Below, one piece after another: positions 1 to 12,931 of a stretch of 64,000 nt of DNA. Within the stretch, counting starts at the first letter, position 1. Every line of letters begins with the position of its first letter. Under the pieces are notes generated by a model. The model did not search any database, had not been told where the DNA came from, and worked only from the letters and a program-made list of their open reading frames with translations. The position numbers and the translations under genes are program-made. Source of the DNA: Glandiceps talaboti (Eukaryota; Hemichordata; Enteropneusta; Spengelidae); assembly GCF_964340395.1 (NCBI RefSeq), contig NC_135553.1, positions 16,976,501 through 17,040,500 on the forward strand, written 5' to 3'.

Positions 1-324
1 CAACACCGCTATTTACATTGTATTGTTAGCTAGTTGGATACATAGTTGCATAGTGAGGAACATTCTCAAACTCAGCGACTATTTTTGAGGTAATATAGGG
101 GAGGGGAAAATTAATTTGACTGACAGTTGACTGTAAGGATTTAAAGTTTTGATTATACGCAGATATAAAAGTATCACTTTTCTTTCAAACATTCTTCAGC
201 ATTTTTCAATGTACAATTTGTTGAAATGTGGCAGGAAAATTCCCCACTCTGAAGAGTTCATCAAATTTATTAAAATACATGGAACAGTATTTGAAAAATA
301 TAATCTTTCTATATTCTGTTACAG
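1..324 (+). other. 3' end of an intron of the meteorin-like gene
   Basis: This stretch precedes the first visible coding exon and ends in a pyrimidine-containing acceptor, with the AG at 323-324. An open frame runs through it from an ATG at 149 into the exon. The residues before 325 show no meteorin similarity, so that ATG is taken as chance intronic sequence and not as the start. Exon 1, with the signal peptide, must lie upstream of the window. Confidence 0.7.
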
Positions 325-779
325 TGATTTGCCGCATGATCCCGATGCCAAGAGTGTGAAACAAATTTACCTGAGATGTTCTAAGGGCCATATCGAATGG
401 GATTATGCGTATGGTGCAATACGGATCACATTCCAGCATGGTACTAACGGACACGACTTTGAGGGTTGTATTAAACCTTCCCCTCACTTCAATGGTGCCA
501 ATGTGTATTTAGAAGGAATAAAACAGCTGCAATTTTTAATCCATCCAAAACAACATAAAAGGAAGAACAATAATCATAACCACATCGATGCTACAGATTC
601 GAGAGACTCTTGGAAAGAACAACTTAGTCGAACTCATTGTTTTGATTCCAGGAATGGGAAAGCAACTCTTTTTATTGAAGCTATGCCAAACTTAGATGGC
701 AAAAGAAAAACTGTATCATTTGATTATGATTTAAAACTTCAGAAAAGTTCTGAGGAAAGTAGTACGGATGTATTAGAAG
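325..779 (+). CDS. METRNL: Meteorin-like protein, second coding exon (partial gene)
   Basis: Meteorin and meteorin-like are secreted cysteine-rich signalling proteins. In vertebrates they act on glia, neurites, adipose tissue and immune cells. The exon encodes 151 whole residues and aligns with the N-terminal CUB-like half of the family. The clearest block is KQIYLRC followed by HIEWDYAYGAIR, against human EQVYLRC and AVEWMYPTGAL. After it come FEGC, a GANVYLE match (GANIYLE in human) and an ATLFIEAMPNLD match (GLFVEATPQQD in human). Three of the ten family cysteines lie here. Between the second and third of these is a basic, Asn/His-rich stretch (about residues 74-85 of the exon) that the vertebrate proteins lack. 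The acceptor AG is at 323-324. The donor is G|GTAAGT after 779, leaving one base of a split Asp codon. The open frame continues past 779 into a GT-rich intron, which I exclude. METRNL is preferred over METRN on residue similarity, but an invertebrate co-orthologue of both is equally possible. Confidence 0.9.
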
Positions 780-987
780 GTAAGTTGTCAGTTGTGTGTG
801 TGTATATGTGTACGTGTGTGATAGTAATGTCATGACGTTATAAATGGCAGACTCTGAAGCACCTAAAACATTAGTTTACTACTGTAAACGGAGAGTGAAA
901 CAAATTCAGTGTACTGTTTGTGAATATTTATTTGGAAAGTAAAGCAATGAAGGTGGACAGTATATTTTGTTACAACCTATAGTGATA

Positions 988-1074
988 TAGTCTAGTTCCT
1001 GTACGGTAACTGTTACAATTTACACCACAGCTCACTCGTGGTTTAGTTAGAAACCATGTTGGCATCCAGACTAT
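988..1074 (-). repeat. TAGTCTRG short dispersed repeat, copy 1
   Basis: The copy starts TAGTCTAGTTCC, contains GTTAGAAACCATGTTGGCAT and ends CCAGACTA. The ends form an 8-base inverted repeat (TAGTCTRG / CYAGACTA). I treat the orientation beginning TAGTCTGGATGCC as plus. It resembles a very small non-autonomous transposon, but the superfamily is not determinable. Confidence 0.75.
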
Positions 1075-1999
1075 AACAGTGGTAGGAAGAAATGCGACAT
1101 ACTGTATACTTTGAAATATATGTACAGTAGCTTTATGAGAGGTATTAAATTCTGTTAGAAAGTGGAACTCTCAGGGGGGATGGAACTTTAGTGGGTCCAT
1201 CTCAGACAATTATTTAAAAGTAGTTTTGCAACAAAGACAGATATATTAGATATAGGCATACACAAAAATAAAATACAAACATAGCCTGGTTAAACTAGTG
1301 AAAATGTGAGGAGAGGGGGGCTACAGTAAATTGGTCATTTAAAAATACTGAAAGGGTGGGTGGGGGGGGGGTGCATGTACATGTTGTATTATATGTTAGA
1401 ATCACCATGTATACTAATAACAACCTGCTAACCATTGGTCATGATATTTGGAGGTGCTTACAGGATTACCAGCGGGACCTACCACTTAGTTTGTAAAATT
1501 ACCTCCATTTCATAAGTCACACCAATTAGTTCATTCCTCCTGTGTTAGCACCAATGTATTGTATTGTGACAGTGGGTGATACCATTTATCCTGTGGAGAT
1601 AACAGGATTATAGTGTGAGGTGAACTGTGCTAAGACTTATAAAGCTGAGTTTACTGTTTATACTAGTACTTGGTTGTCTGATTAGATACATTGTGTCAAA
1701 GTACAGCTTACTTTTGAAACTCATCAACACATGTGGGTAATCTTATAATGAAGAGAGAAAGATAAATATGTCGAAATTTGGGGCTGAACTAGTCATAAAA
1801 AGATGAAAATAGATGTATTAATATTATATAAACTTCATTTGATTGCTTTCAGGCTGTACTGTTCTATCTATAACTGAGTTTTAATCCTGTTAATTTAGCA
1901 AAGGGAGCAATTTTTTAAATGTATTCAAATAATTGACCCGATATAGGTAAAAGCTGAAATTATGTAATTGCCACCAGATAGTAGTAGGGGTGTTGGGTA

Positions 2000-2005
<6 letters not shown>

Positions 2006-2055
<50 letters not shown>
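2006..2055. repeat. (TG)n microsatellite
   Basis: An uninterrupted TG dinucleotide run of about 25 units in the first large meteorin-like intron, followed by a GT/GGGT-rich stretch. Confidence 0.95.
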
Positions 2056-2056
<1 letters not shown>

Positions 2057-5000
2057 TGGGTGGGGTGTATGTGAATGATTTGGTAACATATTAGTTATTA
2101 CATGAGCAGCCTGTATTCAGTAGTGACTGTCATTTGGTATAACAGTTGCAGCTTGTAGCCAAAGAACTTTAATTATTCAACACTTCAACATACCCTGGGG
2201 AGGGAGAGGGGGACTTTAAAGGTATGCTGCAATATGCTTTTTGAATGGAGAGTCGGAGTTTGGTGTCGTTGGACTGGTGGTTACACTAAACTAGAGCTTT
2301 TGGTCATTCTGCTTGCCCTTAGGTGTGCATTAAAGGGGGTGTGTAGCCACAAGAGATTTAGTACACAGTGTAAAAAGAACTGCACAAATAATGGTGACAC
2401 TGTAATAGTTCATCTCTGTAACTTGTCATATGTTGAATAATGTGTGCACATGAGGGGGGTACAGTGTCCAGCCCTCAAGGAGTTGGCCAGGTTTCCTATA
2501 GAAACCTAATAAATCAAACAGGAGTGTTGCAAGGTGGTTTTACCTTACAAAGTAGTCAACTAGGAGGCATGTCAGGTGTTGAAAACCAAACTGTCAATTT
2601 CACTCTACCGTACATTTTTTTGGTCTTGTTTTGTGAGCTTTTGTAATTACCATTTGGTCAATGAGTAGGTTGCACTTACACCAGGAAGCGAATTTTGAAT
2701 GAACTTAGAGAAGGAGGGAGATAGTGTGTCATGGTGCAAGGGTTCGTATAGCCCAGACAGTATTGTTTGTGGTGAATGCATAGACAGCCAATATTTCACC
2801 TGTGCAGCTTGTTGTGAAACATTTTGTAACAGTATGGGTTTCACCCATGGCTAAAAAATGTGAAACCACTGTAAAGTTGAGGTCATCAAATTGTAACTTG
2901 ATGAAGGTGTTTTTGCTGCTGAAGAAAACCCCATAAATTGCATCATTTGGTACAAGTGCTTGCTATGGAAGCACTCAATGGTAGTGTTCAAAGTTGACAT
3001 GCAAATTGTATAGAGATACATTTCTCCCACTCGTTTGTGGCAATTTTTTGTCATTACTGAAATGTGATGAGAAATATGTAGCTGAATGGATGGACAAAAT
3101 TGATGCGACATTCCATTGCAATTGTCTGGAATGGATAAATCAATTGGAATCCTTTGTTTTGGATTCAAAAGATGGGTGATTGTTGGAGACAATCAATGAG
3201 ATTCAAGGAAGTGTGACATCAAAGGTCTACTAACTGGTCTGCTAGTGTCACATGGGTATGATTTAATTTGCATCGAAGAAATACCTGTACCATTTGCTAT
3301 GATTTACGAACAAGTTGTATATGCCAGCACATAAAAAATTTAATCACGTCCACCAAGCTTACCTGGTAGGACCATGACATAATGTTGTTTTTTGCATTTT
3401 TTTTTTGGGGGGGGGGGGGGCATTATTATCCTATATGCATTAAACATTGGAAAGGAACCAAAGTCCATGGGAAGCCTATATAGGTGTAAACACAATTGTA
3501 TCGATTAAAATGTTCAGAAACTCAGGCAAGATTTTACCACCATGTTCTTTTAAATTGAAAGCAATGCAAGTACTGTTATTGTGTGAAGAGGGAGGAGGAT
3601 GAGAGATAAAAAAAATGTGTATAATTATTGTGTCAGACTGTCAGTTTAGGGGTTATGTCTAGTGGTAAGAATGGATGGGAATGTCAAAGGCTTGTACAGA
3701 ATATTAGTACAGAGAATGAGACAAGATTCCCACGGGAGGATGGATAATTGCAGGTCACTTAAAGAGAAATAATAGAATTGAATGAAGTTCAGTGAAACCC
3801 GGTCTCAGACACACAGAATAGTCCGTATTGTGTAGTAAATTCTAATGTCCATTGATTTTTGAGTGCTTCCAGGCTTCACGGCATAGGACGCTCTAATTCC
3901 CATACGTATAGTATAGCTGTTATTTCATTTCTCACACACTAGTAGAATTGCTATTCTATCTCGTTAATATTAACACTCAACAAAGAAGTTAAGTCAAGAC
4001 CTTTCTGTTTTACAAAGCAACTTGATGGTGAGAAAATTTAGTGTGTGAAGGCCCCGTTGTATTAAAATGAGTCATGTGCCACGGCCTGGGATGATTCTCA
4101 TAGAAATGGGTACACAGTGTTATTTGTAAAACTGCACGTCTCTTGTGAATTGTAAAACCAGCTGAGCAGGTTGATACTGTAGACTGGCCACCATGTCATG
4201 TGAACTTCAGTTTGTTGTCTGCAGACATTTCCTTGCTGTTGCAGACTTCTGCAGGAGTCAAAAGGGCACATCGATCTCCATAGTAGAGTGCTGGTTGCAA
4301 CCATGTTTTTTTAAAAGTATTTCCATATTCCCCTTACAAGTTGATTAGATTTGATAATTAGAACTATATTTATGTTGAGGATTTCATCATACGCAGGAAA
4401 GTGGGTTAGAACTTTGTTGGTCGATGTTCAAAGTTGAAGCAAAAAAAAAAATAAATACAGGACAGCATCCATATTTATATAGTAGACGATATTTATTGAA
4501 GCATTTAGTAAAAGTGTAGGTTTTATCAATAATGCTTGTTGCAATGTTGTGAATATTTTGCTTGATGGATAATTTTTCTTCGAAAAGATTTTCATTTCTT
4601 TTACCAAGGGGATGCATGTAGACATATTGTTTGACCAAGCATACAATTAGAAGAAAAAAACCAATGGTAGTCAGATTTGTGAGTCATGGACACCCTTATG
4701 TTGTGACTGAAGACCACCAAACCAGAAACAAACTTGTGTGATTTGCTCATAAAACAAGATTTCGAATGAAAGTGTTTACAAATTTGGAGACAATTTACAA
4801 TGACTTTTATGGTATGAGATGTAGTCTTCATTCATTGTGTATACCATAAATAAAGTTTTTGGAGCAAATAGAACCAGATGAAACTCTGCTACTGTTATTC
4901 ACAGATGTGTTAGTGACACATTGGAAAGAAAGTGAATGGTGTAGATATGTTTATTGTGGTTATGCTGATAGAATGTGTAGTCTGTGTAAAAAGAGGCACT

Positions 5001-5242
5001 TTGAAGACAATTGTGGAGTTAATCGAAAAAAAAAAGGCAGTTGGGGAAAAAAGGGTATAGATCATGGAGGTAGGAAGGACCTGCATGGGTAGACTGAGTA
5101 ATAGTAACTCCAAGGTACTTGCATACATATATGTCTGTGTTGTAACAAAGCTAAGATTATGACAGCTTTTGAAGTTGAGAGGGGAACAAGTGTTTGCCCT
5201 GAAGTGTGTCTACAATAGTCTCAGGTTGGGTCATCTGTACTG

Positions 5243-5335
5243 TGGGAAAGTCATGATGCTTAATTGGTGGGAAAGTGACCACACTTAATACTTAATTGGC
5301 GAGAAAGTGACCATATTGGTGAGAATGTCACCACA
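5243..5335. repeat. Short diverged tandem repeat
   Basis: Three diverged copies built around AATTGGTGGGAAAGTGACCA, AATTGGCGAGAAAGTGACCA and ATTGGTGAGAATGTCACCA. Confidence 0.5.
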
Positions 5336-7176
5336 GTTTTACATAATAGCCATTACTTGAACTTGAACCTGTTCAATTATAATTTTTTACTTAATACTTG
5401 TCTGTGAAAAGGGGGAAGGTATTTAGGTTTTTTTTTTCAATGTATGTTTTACACCCACTTTATAAGCTAATTGTATGAGCCTGAGACCCTTCCATTGTCC
5501 AGGTTTTTGTAAACTGGTGTTAATAAGTCGGGTTAATTTGTCCTAAGTTTTGTTGTGATCTGAGTATAGTGTGAAGAGACTCAGCTGTCACTGCATGTGA
5601 AATGATGGACATCCTATTGTTTAGCTGATCATGTTGTTTGACACCAGTGTGTCATTAGTTGCCATAGTGACCAAGTCTCAGATGTCAACTCCAGGTGGTA
5701 CAAAAACAGGTCTATTCAGTTACAATGATATAAATTGAAACATTAAAAGCCAATTGTCATAGAGGTCAGCCTGTGAAGGACATAAAAAATATACAATTGT
5801 GGGGTAGTGTTTCTGACTGGGTTTCATCTGGTGGATAAGTTAGGCATTGATTTACAGCAGTCTCTTGCTGAGAGAGTTAGAGAGGTAATTTTATATTGCT
5901 ATGAACTCTCTTCATATGTGGAACCTGGAAAAACTCTGCAACAGCTCTGTTCTTCAATGCTGATGTCGTCATTATGTGGTGGATATAGTGAGGAGAGAAA
6001 GGGGCTTCAGTTCGTGTGTTCTTGCTATAAGGTTATGGAACTCCTGAAACATGGCAGGAATCTGAGGATTATCTAGTAAACTCACAATTTGAATTGAATT
6101 TTTTTTTACCACAAAAGAGAAAAACATACAAATATTGTTGCACCATATTAATCTCCAGGGATGAGTATTTTGAGAATGCATCAAATGAGAGAGGAGGAGA
6201 CAGTTTCTATGGCAACTGACATACTAGGAATACATTTGTACACAGTATAATTCAAGTCATTAATCTCCTCATCTATGTTTGTTCAGTACTTCACAAATGT
6301 TTTTTATACTTGAAAAATATTTCTAATTGTTATTATTCCATATTTAATCCCAAAGTCACACAAGGAATGTACTCATTGCTTCAGAAAACACAAATGGTTC
6401 TAGTCATAAAGAAGTTATAAAAAAAAAATTAGCAAATTCTCCAAGCCAGTAGATTAATGCAAATATTCACATGTTCTAACACATTGTAAAGTATAAAGCA
6501 AAGAACATTTAGGTCAAGTTGTATTTACAGAGGTAGATTTTTAGTATGTTGAACTGTTTATAGCAGTTTGAGATTGGCACCATAGATTGGATAATGTTTT
6601 TAGTGGTTGAGAGTTGTGCAGTCCATTAAATTCACTGATAAGGATTATACACAGATGATGAATGGTGAGGAAGAAAGAGAGAGGGAGAGTAAACTGGGTC
6701 ATTTCTTATCTCAGAACTACCAGAATTATTTCAACCGGAGTATAAACTAAAGTTGTTATCTGAGAGACACTTCTAAGTTAATCGGTGTGTCCTAACATGG
6801 GAAGTCAAGGGTATTCAGGTACATGGGAGTAGACTAGGAATGGAGGCTTCAATTTCTTGTCAAGGATTATTACACCATGCACGAGCTAGGTTCATCGAAA
6901 AATATGGAATATATTCACTGGTCATTCTATGTCATGACAACGCACGTCTATGTCACGACAACATGTGTTTACGTCATTGGTTCTGCTGTGTTTGAAATGA
7001 GTCAAAAACGCTCAAAATTACCATTACTTTACCAAACTCTTAGGTCACAAATATTTTCCAGCTGAATGATGAAAAATATTGGGGAATAATATCTTAGTAC
7101 ACGAACTTTATTCATTACTCATAAAAATTGTGGTATTCTTTCACATTCCAGTTTTTGTTTACTAGACAACTGAGGG

Positions 7177-7245
7177 TAGTCTAGTTCCTATACTGTGTCG
7201 TTACGATTTATACCAGTGGTTAGACCACAGTTGGCATCCAGACTA
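7177..7245 (-). repeat. TAGTCTRG short dispersed repeat, copy 2
   Basis: Begins TAGTCTAGTTCCTATACTGT and ends GGCATCCAGACTA. It is shortened in the middle compared with the 988-1074 copy. Confidence 0.75.
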
Positions 7246-7386
7246 AACTGAGGGCAACATTTCAATTTTAAAGAATTCTGTTGTCGTCATGATATTGATT
7301 CACCCTGATATTGAGGTGTATGGTTTTTTTCCCACATTGCTAAATATATCATACTGGCGTCTAAAGGGTATGCAGAATGATAAGTG

Positions 7387-7457
7387 TAGTCTGTAAACAG
7401 GATCGGTACAGTTTACACCTCCACTCACAGTTAGAGACCACGTTGGCATCCAGACTA
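7387..7457 (-). repeat. TAGTCTRG short dispersed repeat, copy 3
   Basis: Begins TAGTCTGTAAACAGGATC and ends ACGTTGGCATCCAGACTA, lying only about 140 bases from copy 2 in the same orientation. Confidence 0.7.
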
Positions 7458-8277
7458 GTAGAATGAATGGCGTCTCAACATTGGCAGTGAAGTTCATGAT
7501 ACATTTTGCATAGCATGAAAGATGTGCGAGTAGGATAAACAAACTTGGATGTTTACAAGGGAGGGTCATTGGTGATGGTCACAGAAATTCCACAACACTG
7601 CACAAGTTTATCACTTGGAGAGTGTCTAGCTGATGGACATTCTCCAGAGCTGAGGTCCATCAGAAGAGAAAATGGTCTTGAGAAAACAAGCTGATGGTTA
7701 ATCACTCCATTAAAATATCTCAGTTTTATCATGACTGCGTCACTACCAACGTTATGAATCATAAATTTTGATATATTACAGAGTACTATAGCTATGAAAA
7801 TTTACTTTAGTGATAATGGAAACATTTATAAATTGAAATATGTTATGTTGGGTGTAATAAAAAGTAATGAAATTTAAATGACTGAAGGCAAATCCTGAGT
7901 TTTATGTCCCCTGTACTCTTGGACATAGTTTACTATTTTATTAGTAAGGGTATCTACGGCAGGCTTATCTAAAACTGTTGTTTGATAGAAACATGTGACT
8001 GTTTGTTAAATACAGATTGTTGTGTGGAACCACTGCAGTACAAACACATAGACATGGAATTTACTCAGGTAATGTGGGTTGTTTAAAGTTGAACAGTTTA
8101 TGACCTTTACACGGTGATTAATTTGTTACTTACCAGTTATGGAATGTTGTTCACTGTTTTATCTAGTAATGACCATTGAAAACCCACTTCAAAAGTCAAG
8201 ATAAGAAGGAACAGTGCTAAGGGGAATCTCCCATCATGCTTTGTGTTCTGTGACCTTAACTTTTAATGACAGATTTT

Positions 8278-8290
8278 TTTTCCCGCCAAA
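8278..8290 (-). promoter_or_regulatory. E2F-like motif
   Basis: TTTCCCGCCAAAA matches the E2F/DP consensus on either strand. It lies deep in a meteorin-like intron. Function is unproven. Confidence 0.2.
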
Positions 8291-9046
8291 AATATTGGCA
8301 GTCATTGCTTTAAAAAAAATGTGGACTATTTTCTTTTGTAGACATACAGCAAAAAGATACAGTAAAGGTCAACACATTACAGTATTATGATTGTCTCTCC
8401 CACAGTGTGAACTATTCCTGTCTATGCTGGGTTTTTTTTTCTTTTTTTTGGGGGGGGGGGTCCATTTTCTGTGGTTGTCTGCCTACTTTGAACTACCAGA
8501 ATGAAGCTTTTAAAGGCATATTTAAGCATTTATTTGACAACAAGTGAACAAACAATGAGAATTGATGGTGATAACAGATGAAAGTGATAGGAGAAGTCCT
8601 CCATAGTAGTATTCTTTGGAAATTTGTGAACTTCTTAAAAGTGTTGTGTGTATATTTTGTTGACCACTGGCAGCATGCCAGGAGCAAGCCTTTGTAGAAA
8701 ATAGCATGCTTGCCTTCACTTCTATAGTTTGATCGGATTGGTGACGACAGAACCAGACAAAAGGTGAAATTTTAGATCGTGGTCAATATTTAGTTTGCTG
8801 TCTAATATTTGGTGACAAGTTAATTTGATCAAGTGAATGGCTATGGACTTTGACAGGTAACAATGGTGGAGTGAAATATGGCTGAAATCACAGCATAAGA
8901 GGGTAGCAACTTAATCCCAGTCCTTCCTGCATGATGCCGTTACCTCAACAACAAGATAAACTCACCCACCAATCTTTTAAATCCCTGGCTTGTTACATTC
9001 AAAATCATTTTGACGACTCAGGAATTGCACACCGTTTTAATCCCAA

Positions 9047-9120
9047 CTTAGTTCTCAGGTGTAGCTAGCTGAGTTAGTCGGTAAAGTAGACTCAGTGGTT
9101 GACCTGGTTGCAACCATGGT
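9047..9120 (+). repeat. Possible degraded tRNA-related SINE head
   Basis: TAGCTGAGTTAGTCGGTAAA resembles a pol III A box and tRNA D-arm. About 50 bases later, TGGTTCAATTG resembles a B box with one mismatch. No clear tail or target duplication is seen. Confidence 0.25.
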
Positions 9121-12100
9121 TCAATTGTTCTTCTATCCACCATATCTTAAGGCCCCTTGATAACACTGTAAATACTTTAATCTGCAAAAAAATTGCTGAA
9201 CTAACTTTCTGATAAATTTATTGATGTTTTGATTCTCAGTTAATAAGATAACTATAGTGGGATGGATTGTGATGCAATATGTTGGCGGGACCTCAAATAT
9301 TGGAGTCTGGAATCGAGTCCAGTTCAAGACTTGGTTAGATAGGGGTAGTATTGAGAAGCACACTACTGCAAATACCTGTGTACTTTTGATATCCATCTCT
9401 TTGGCCTCAGAGTGTAACTTTATTTATTTCCATTCTTTTGAAATTGTTGCTATTCAGTCAAAATTTATTTCTGTTCTATGCATGGTTTCAGAATAGTATG
9501 AATTGCCCAGATTACATAGTGTGAATATAGTACATGATGATAATGTTAGCGCAATACCTCAGTGATTCCCAACCGACAACAGACAACAGCCGTCAGAGAA
9601 AACAAAAAAAAAGTAACCACCGGTCTTCATTTGTTTCCATGCAGTGAGTGTGACCATCTAATTTTGCAATATTTGTTGTGAATGCAGGTTTGCATGACAA
9701 GTATCAGTTGTGCAAGCCTAGTCATGCTATGTAGCATTGTATCAACACCTCAGTCATGCCGATGTCCAGCCAAGCATGTAAAATATGCCCTCAAAGTGCA
9801 AGTGCCATAAAAATACACAAGATTCTTAAACCTTGCCATGCATTTTCTTTCTTTTCTTCTTATTTTTAGGGGGGGGGGGATCAGTAATTTTCACAAGGCA
9901 TTTCATACTATGTTTTGCCTTTAGTCTATAAATTGGAGCCTATCTCAATGAGAGCACGCCTGTAAAGAGCTGAGACTAGAACACCCTGGTTGTCAAACAC
10001 AAAGGAAGAATATATTTGCTTTGGCATTGATAGCTCAGGTGTGTTCTGTAAGACCTCATTCTTGGTACAACTATGCATGACTAACAAGTCATCTTTTTAC
10101 CTGCCTGTGTTCAGAGTACCCCCCTCAAGACAAATGGGCTGTGGTTGTCAATGTACTCAAGTCACATCTTTTATGCTGGGTATTGTTAGCAACTTTTTTT
10201 GTGTTACAAACACTCCCTAAAAGTGACCCCTTGATTTAAACAAGGCCCCAAGCTCTTACAAAATGGGTGTATATGTACCTGCAAATAATGTGCCGTCAGG
10301 TCCCTAGGAATCGGAATTCACTCAACAAGTGTAAAGGTTACTCGTGAAGGAAAGACACTGTAAAAGTAAAAGAAAAACGTGATCATGAAAGCATTGTGGA
10401 TAGGATAACAGAAAATGCACAACTCAAAGGGAGTATAACGAACTTTGCTAGGCAGCAAGATATAAAGTCTGAGGTATTTTGACAGTTCAGTGCAACAGTT
10501 ACAATTATAAGATTCAACGATTTTTCATTTCTTGTAAAGGCTGACAACTTATTTGAATTGGCTCACAATTCTCGATTGTGTCGGGAGAGAGAGAGAACTA
10601 ACTTTATACAGAGAACAGTTGGGATATTTTAGAATGTACCTCAGTAGTTAAGAGTGGAATGCCACAGAGACATAATGCAAACATACACTTTAAATAAGAA
10701 AACACCATTAACTCTTGCTTTTTAGGCTCTCTCTAGTATTTATAAAATCCCAAGTCAGGACATGTATAGTAACTAAACACAACAAAATAAACTTCTATAT
10801 TTTACAAAATAATACTAACTTAACTTATAGGATTTTCACGACCCACATATGTGCATGGTAGATTTTTTTTCAGTAGGTTTTTTTCAAGCATCAATATCGA
10901 CTGCATCTTTTTGTTCAGAGTGGTGAGGGAAATCTTCAGGTATTTTTTAACTGTTTCTGACAAACGTTAGGGTGCAAAATATGTGGGTAAAGTTTTACTA
11001 CATTTTACCTGTCTGGGTTTCCTAACCCGTATAAAAACCATAAAATTTATTGTTGCATAAAAGTGTACAGTCAAACAGCAGACACCATGACCAGTGTTTT
11101 GACCAAGGTATTTTTAGATACAGTTTCAAAAAAAGTGTACCCTGTGAGCTTGGCCTTGTAGCACTGCTGGGAGATCACTTATATCAGTGCTTGCCAAAAA
11201 ACCTGACATGTAACATCTGTAAGCGTTCATTTGAGCAGCTTAACCACACAAAGACTTTACACAATGATAAAAACAGAGCTTGTATTACTCATTGCAACTA
11301 GTATGCTAAATGTCAACCCCATGTTAGTCAACACCCTTACAATGTAGTCTGTTTGTGACCACACTGTCAAAATAGAGACAGTGTTCTTTGAACCAGTCTG
11401 TGATTTGGTATATACAGTGTCTCATCATATGCAAGATTGTACGTGTCAATTTGTTCTGTTCAGCTAAAAGGAGTTACACAGCTAATTTGACCATAAAGTG
11501 ATTGAATATAATTAAGTCAATTATGTATTGAGGTAATGAAGTGAAAAGTAACATTGTAAACTGTGTTGTGAATAAGATAGAAGACATTGTAAACTATGTC
11601 ATGAAGGAGGTCGAAGACATACAGAGCGAGTCAATCAGTAACTGCTGTCTTTCAATGGTTTCAAATTTGTGCCAATTGGAACAAGAATTTGTAGAAATAT
11701 TCTCCCACGCTAGATACAAGTCGTGTATTAATTTCAAACTAATTAAAAGCAGGAGAAAGCAGCAGCATAACATGACTTCACAAATGATAACAGGTGTAGG
11801 GGTACGCTATGAGTTACTTGACTGTTAAAGATACAAAACAGATAGCTTTATACCTAGGAATTGAATTTATTGAATCACATTTATATGGTCAAGGTGATTG
11901 TGTTTGATGATGTTTCATATATGCTGTAAACGAGTAATTATAAATAATAATGTTTTATTTCTGTACTTTGGCCACCATCCTATAGTACAAGTAAGTTTCA
12001 AACAAATATACATCGATAGATAAATGAAAGTAAAGAGTTATACATCTCTTTACAAGGTGTTCTTTTCTCCAGCAAAAAATACAAACTTTTGGCTAGATCA

Positions 12101-12874
12101 TTTACAATCTTCAAATACCCAAATTTATTTACTCGTTAAATTATAACTGGTGATTATAAATTTACACTGAACTACATTTTTTGCACAAGTGCAGTATTTT
12201 CTGTACAGTCTGTGAGTCGTCTGCATTATTGAAAGATTGTTATTAATATTGTTGTTAGTAAGTCCTTTGTTTTCATGTAGGTAGGAGGTGGTATATACAT
12301 AGATATAATAAGCTTGTCACACATTTTACGAGGGTTCCACCAAAATTGTATTAATTCCACAGAAAATTTTTACGAGATTTTCTCTTTTCACAATTCTAAA
12401 CAATTTCGAACAAAAACTAATTCAAATAATTGTTATACTGCATTGTTTCAAGGACGTCTGGTAAAATCCAAACAAATGGTCATCCTATGTAAAGTAGGCA
12501 AACTTCAAGTGATTGTGTTTGTCTGTGAAAAACCAATGTCATTCGTGCAAATATAAACCAAACCTGTTGGCACACATTATGTGCATGTTTGATACATGTA
12601 CGCCATTGTGGAACATCTTTTCTTGCGTTTTGTACATTTTCAACTTGTACTTAATTTCTTTTCTACTTCTTTATTGAAAGTGTAATGAAATGTTAGATAA
12701 ATGTTTGTTTAAATCATGTCAATGTTTCCTTGAATTCTATAGTTACCAGTGTGAAAACCTTGCCTGTACAAAGTTCATTACATTTAAATATATCAAAAAA
12801 ATAGTTCAATCTCAGATGTTCGACTTGATGTTCAAGTTTACTAATGTGAAGTTTGTTATTTCTATTCTCCACAG

Positions 12875-12931
12875 ATTGTAGGCCGTGTAATGAGACAGAA
12901 CTCATGACAGCATTTTGTGCAAGTGACTTTG
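12875..12931 (+). CDS. METRNL: Meteorin-like protein, third coding exon
   Basis: This 57-base micro-exon completes the split Asp codon and then encodes CRPCNETELMTAFCASDF. Human METRNL has CRPCSDTEVLLAVCTSDF at the same place, also as a small separate exon. It supplies three of the family cysteines, including the CxxC pair that begins the netrin-like (NTR-like) C-terminal half. The acceptor follows a CT-rich tract ending in ccacag. The donor is G|GTAAGT after 12931. The phase agrees on both sides, so the exon joins 325-779 and 15278-15609 without a shift. Confidence 0.93.

Larger units (their letters stand above)
780..12874 (+). other. Large intron of the meteorin-like gene
   Basis: This 12.1 kb intron joins the 325-779 and 12875-12931 exons. 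It contains a GT microsatellite, three copies of the TAGTCTRG dispersed repeat, several G homopolymers, a possible degraded tRNA-related SINE near 9.05 kb, and an E2F-like motif at 8278-8290. Numerous short open frames occur on both strands (for example 2851-3192 minus, 4859-5092 plus, 5807-6076 plus). None shows a recognisable domain or convincing splice borders. Confidence 0.8.

Noticed and set aside
206-487. 93-codon minus-strand frame
   Set aside because: It is the antisense shadow of the meteorin-like exon.
4387-5128. Cluster of short frames on both strands as a possible decayed gene
   Set aside because: No recognisable domain, no splice borders and frequent stops. It is compatible with chance frames in intronic sequence.
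11050-11301. CNICKRSF segment resembling a C2H2 zinc finger
   Set aside because: Only eight residues separate the second Cys from the first His, where about twelve are needed. The neighbouring residues do not fit a finger either.
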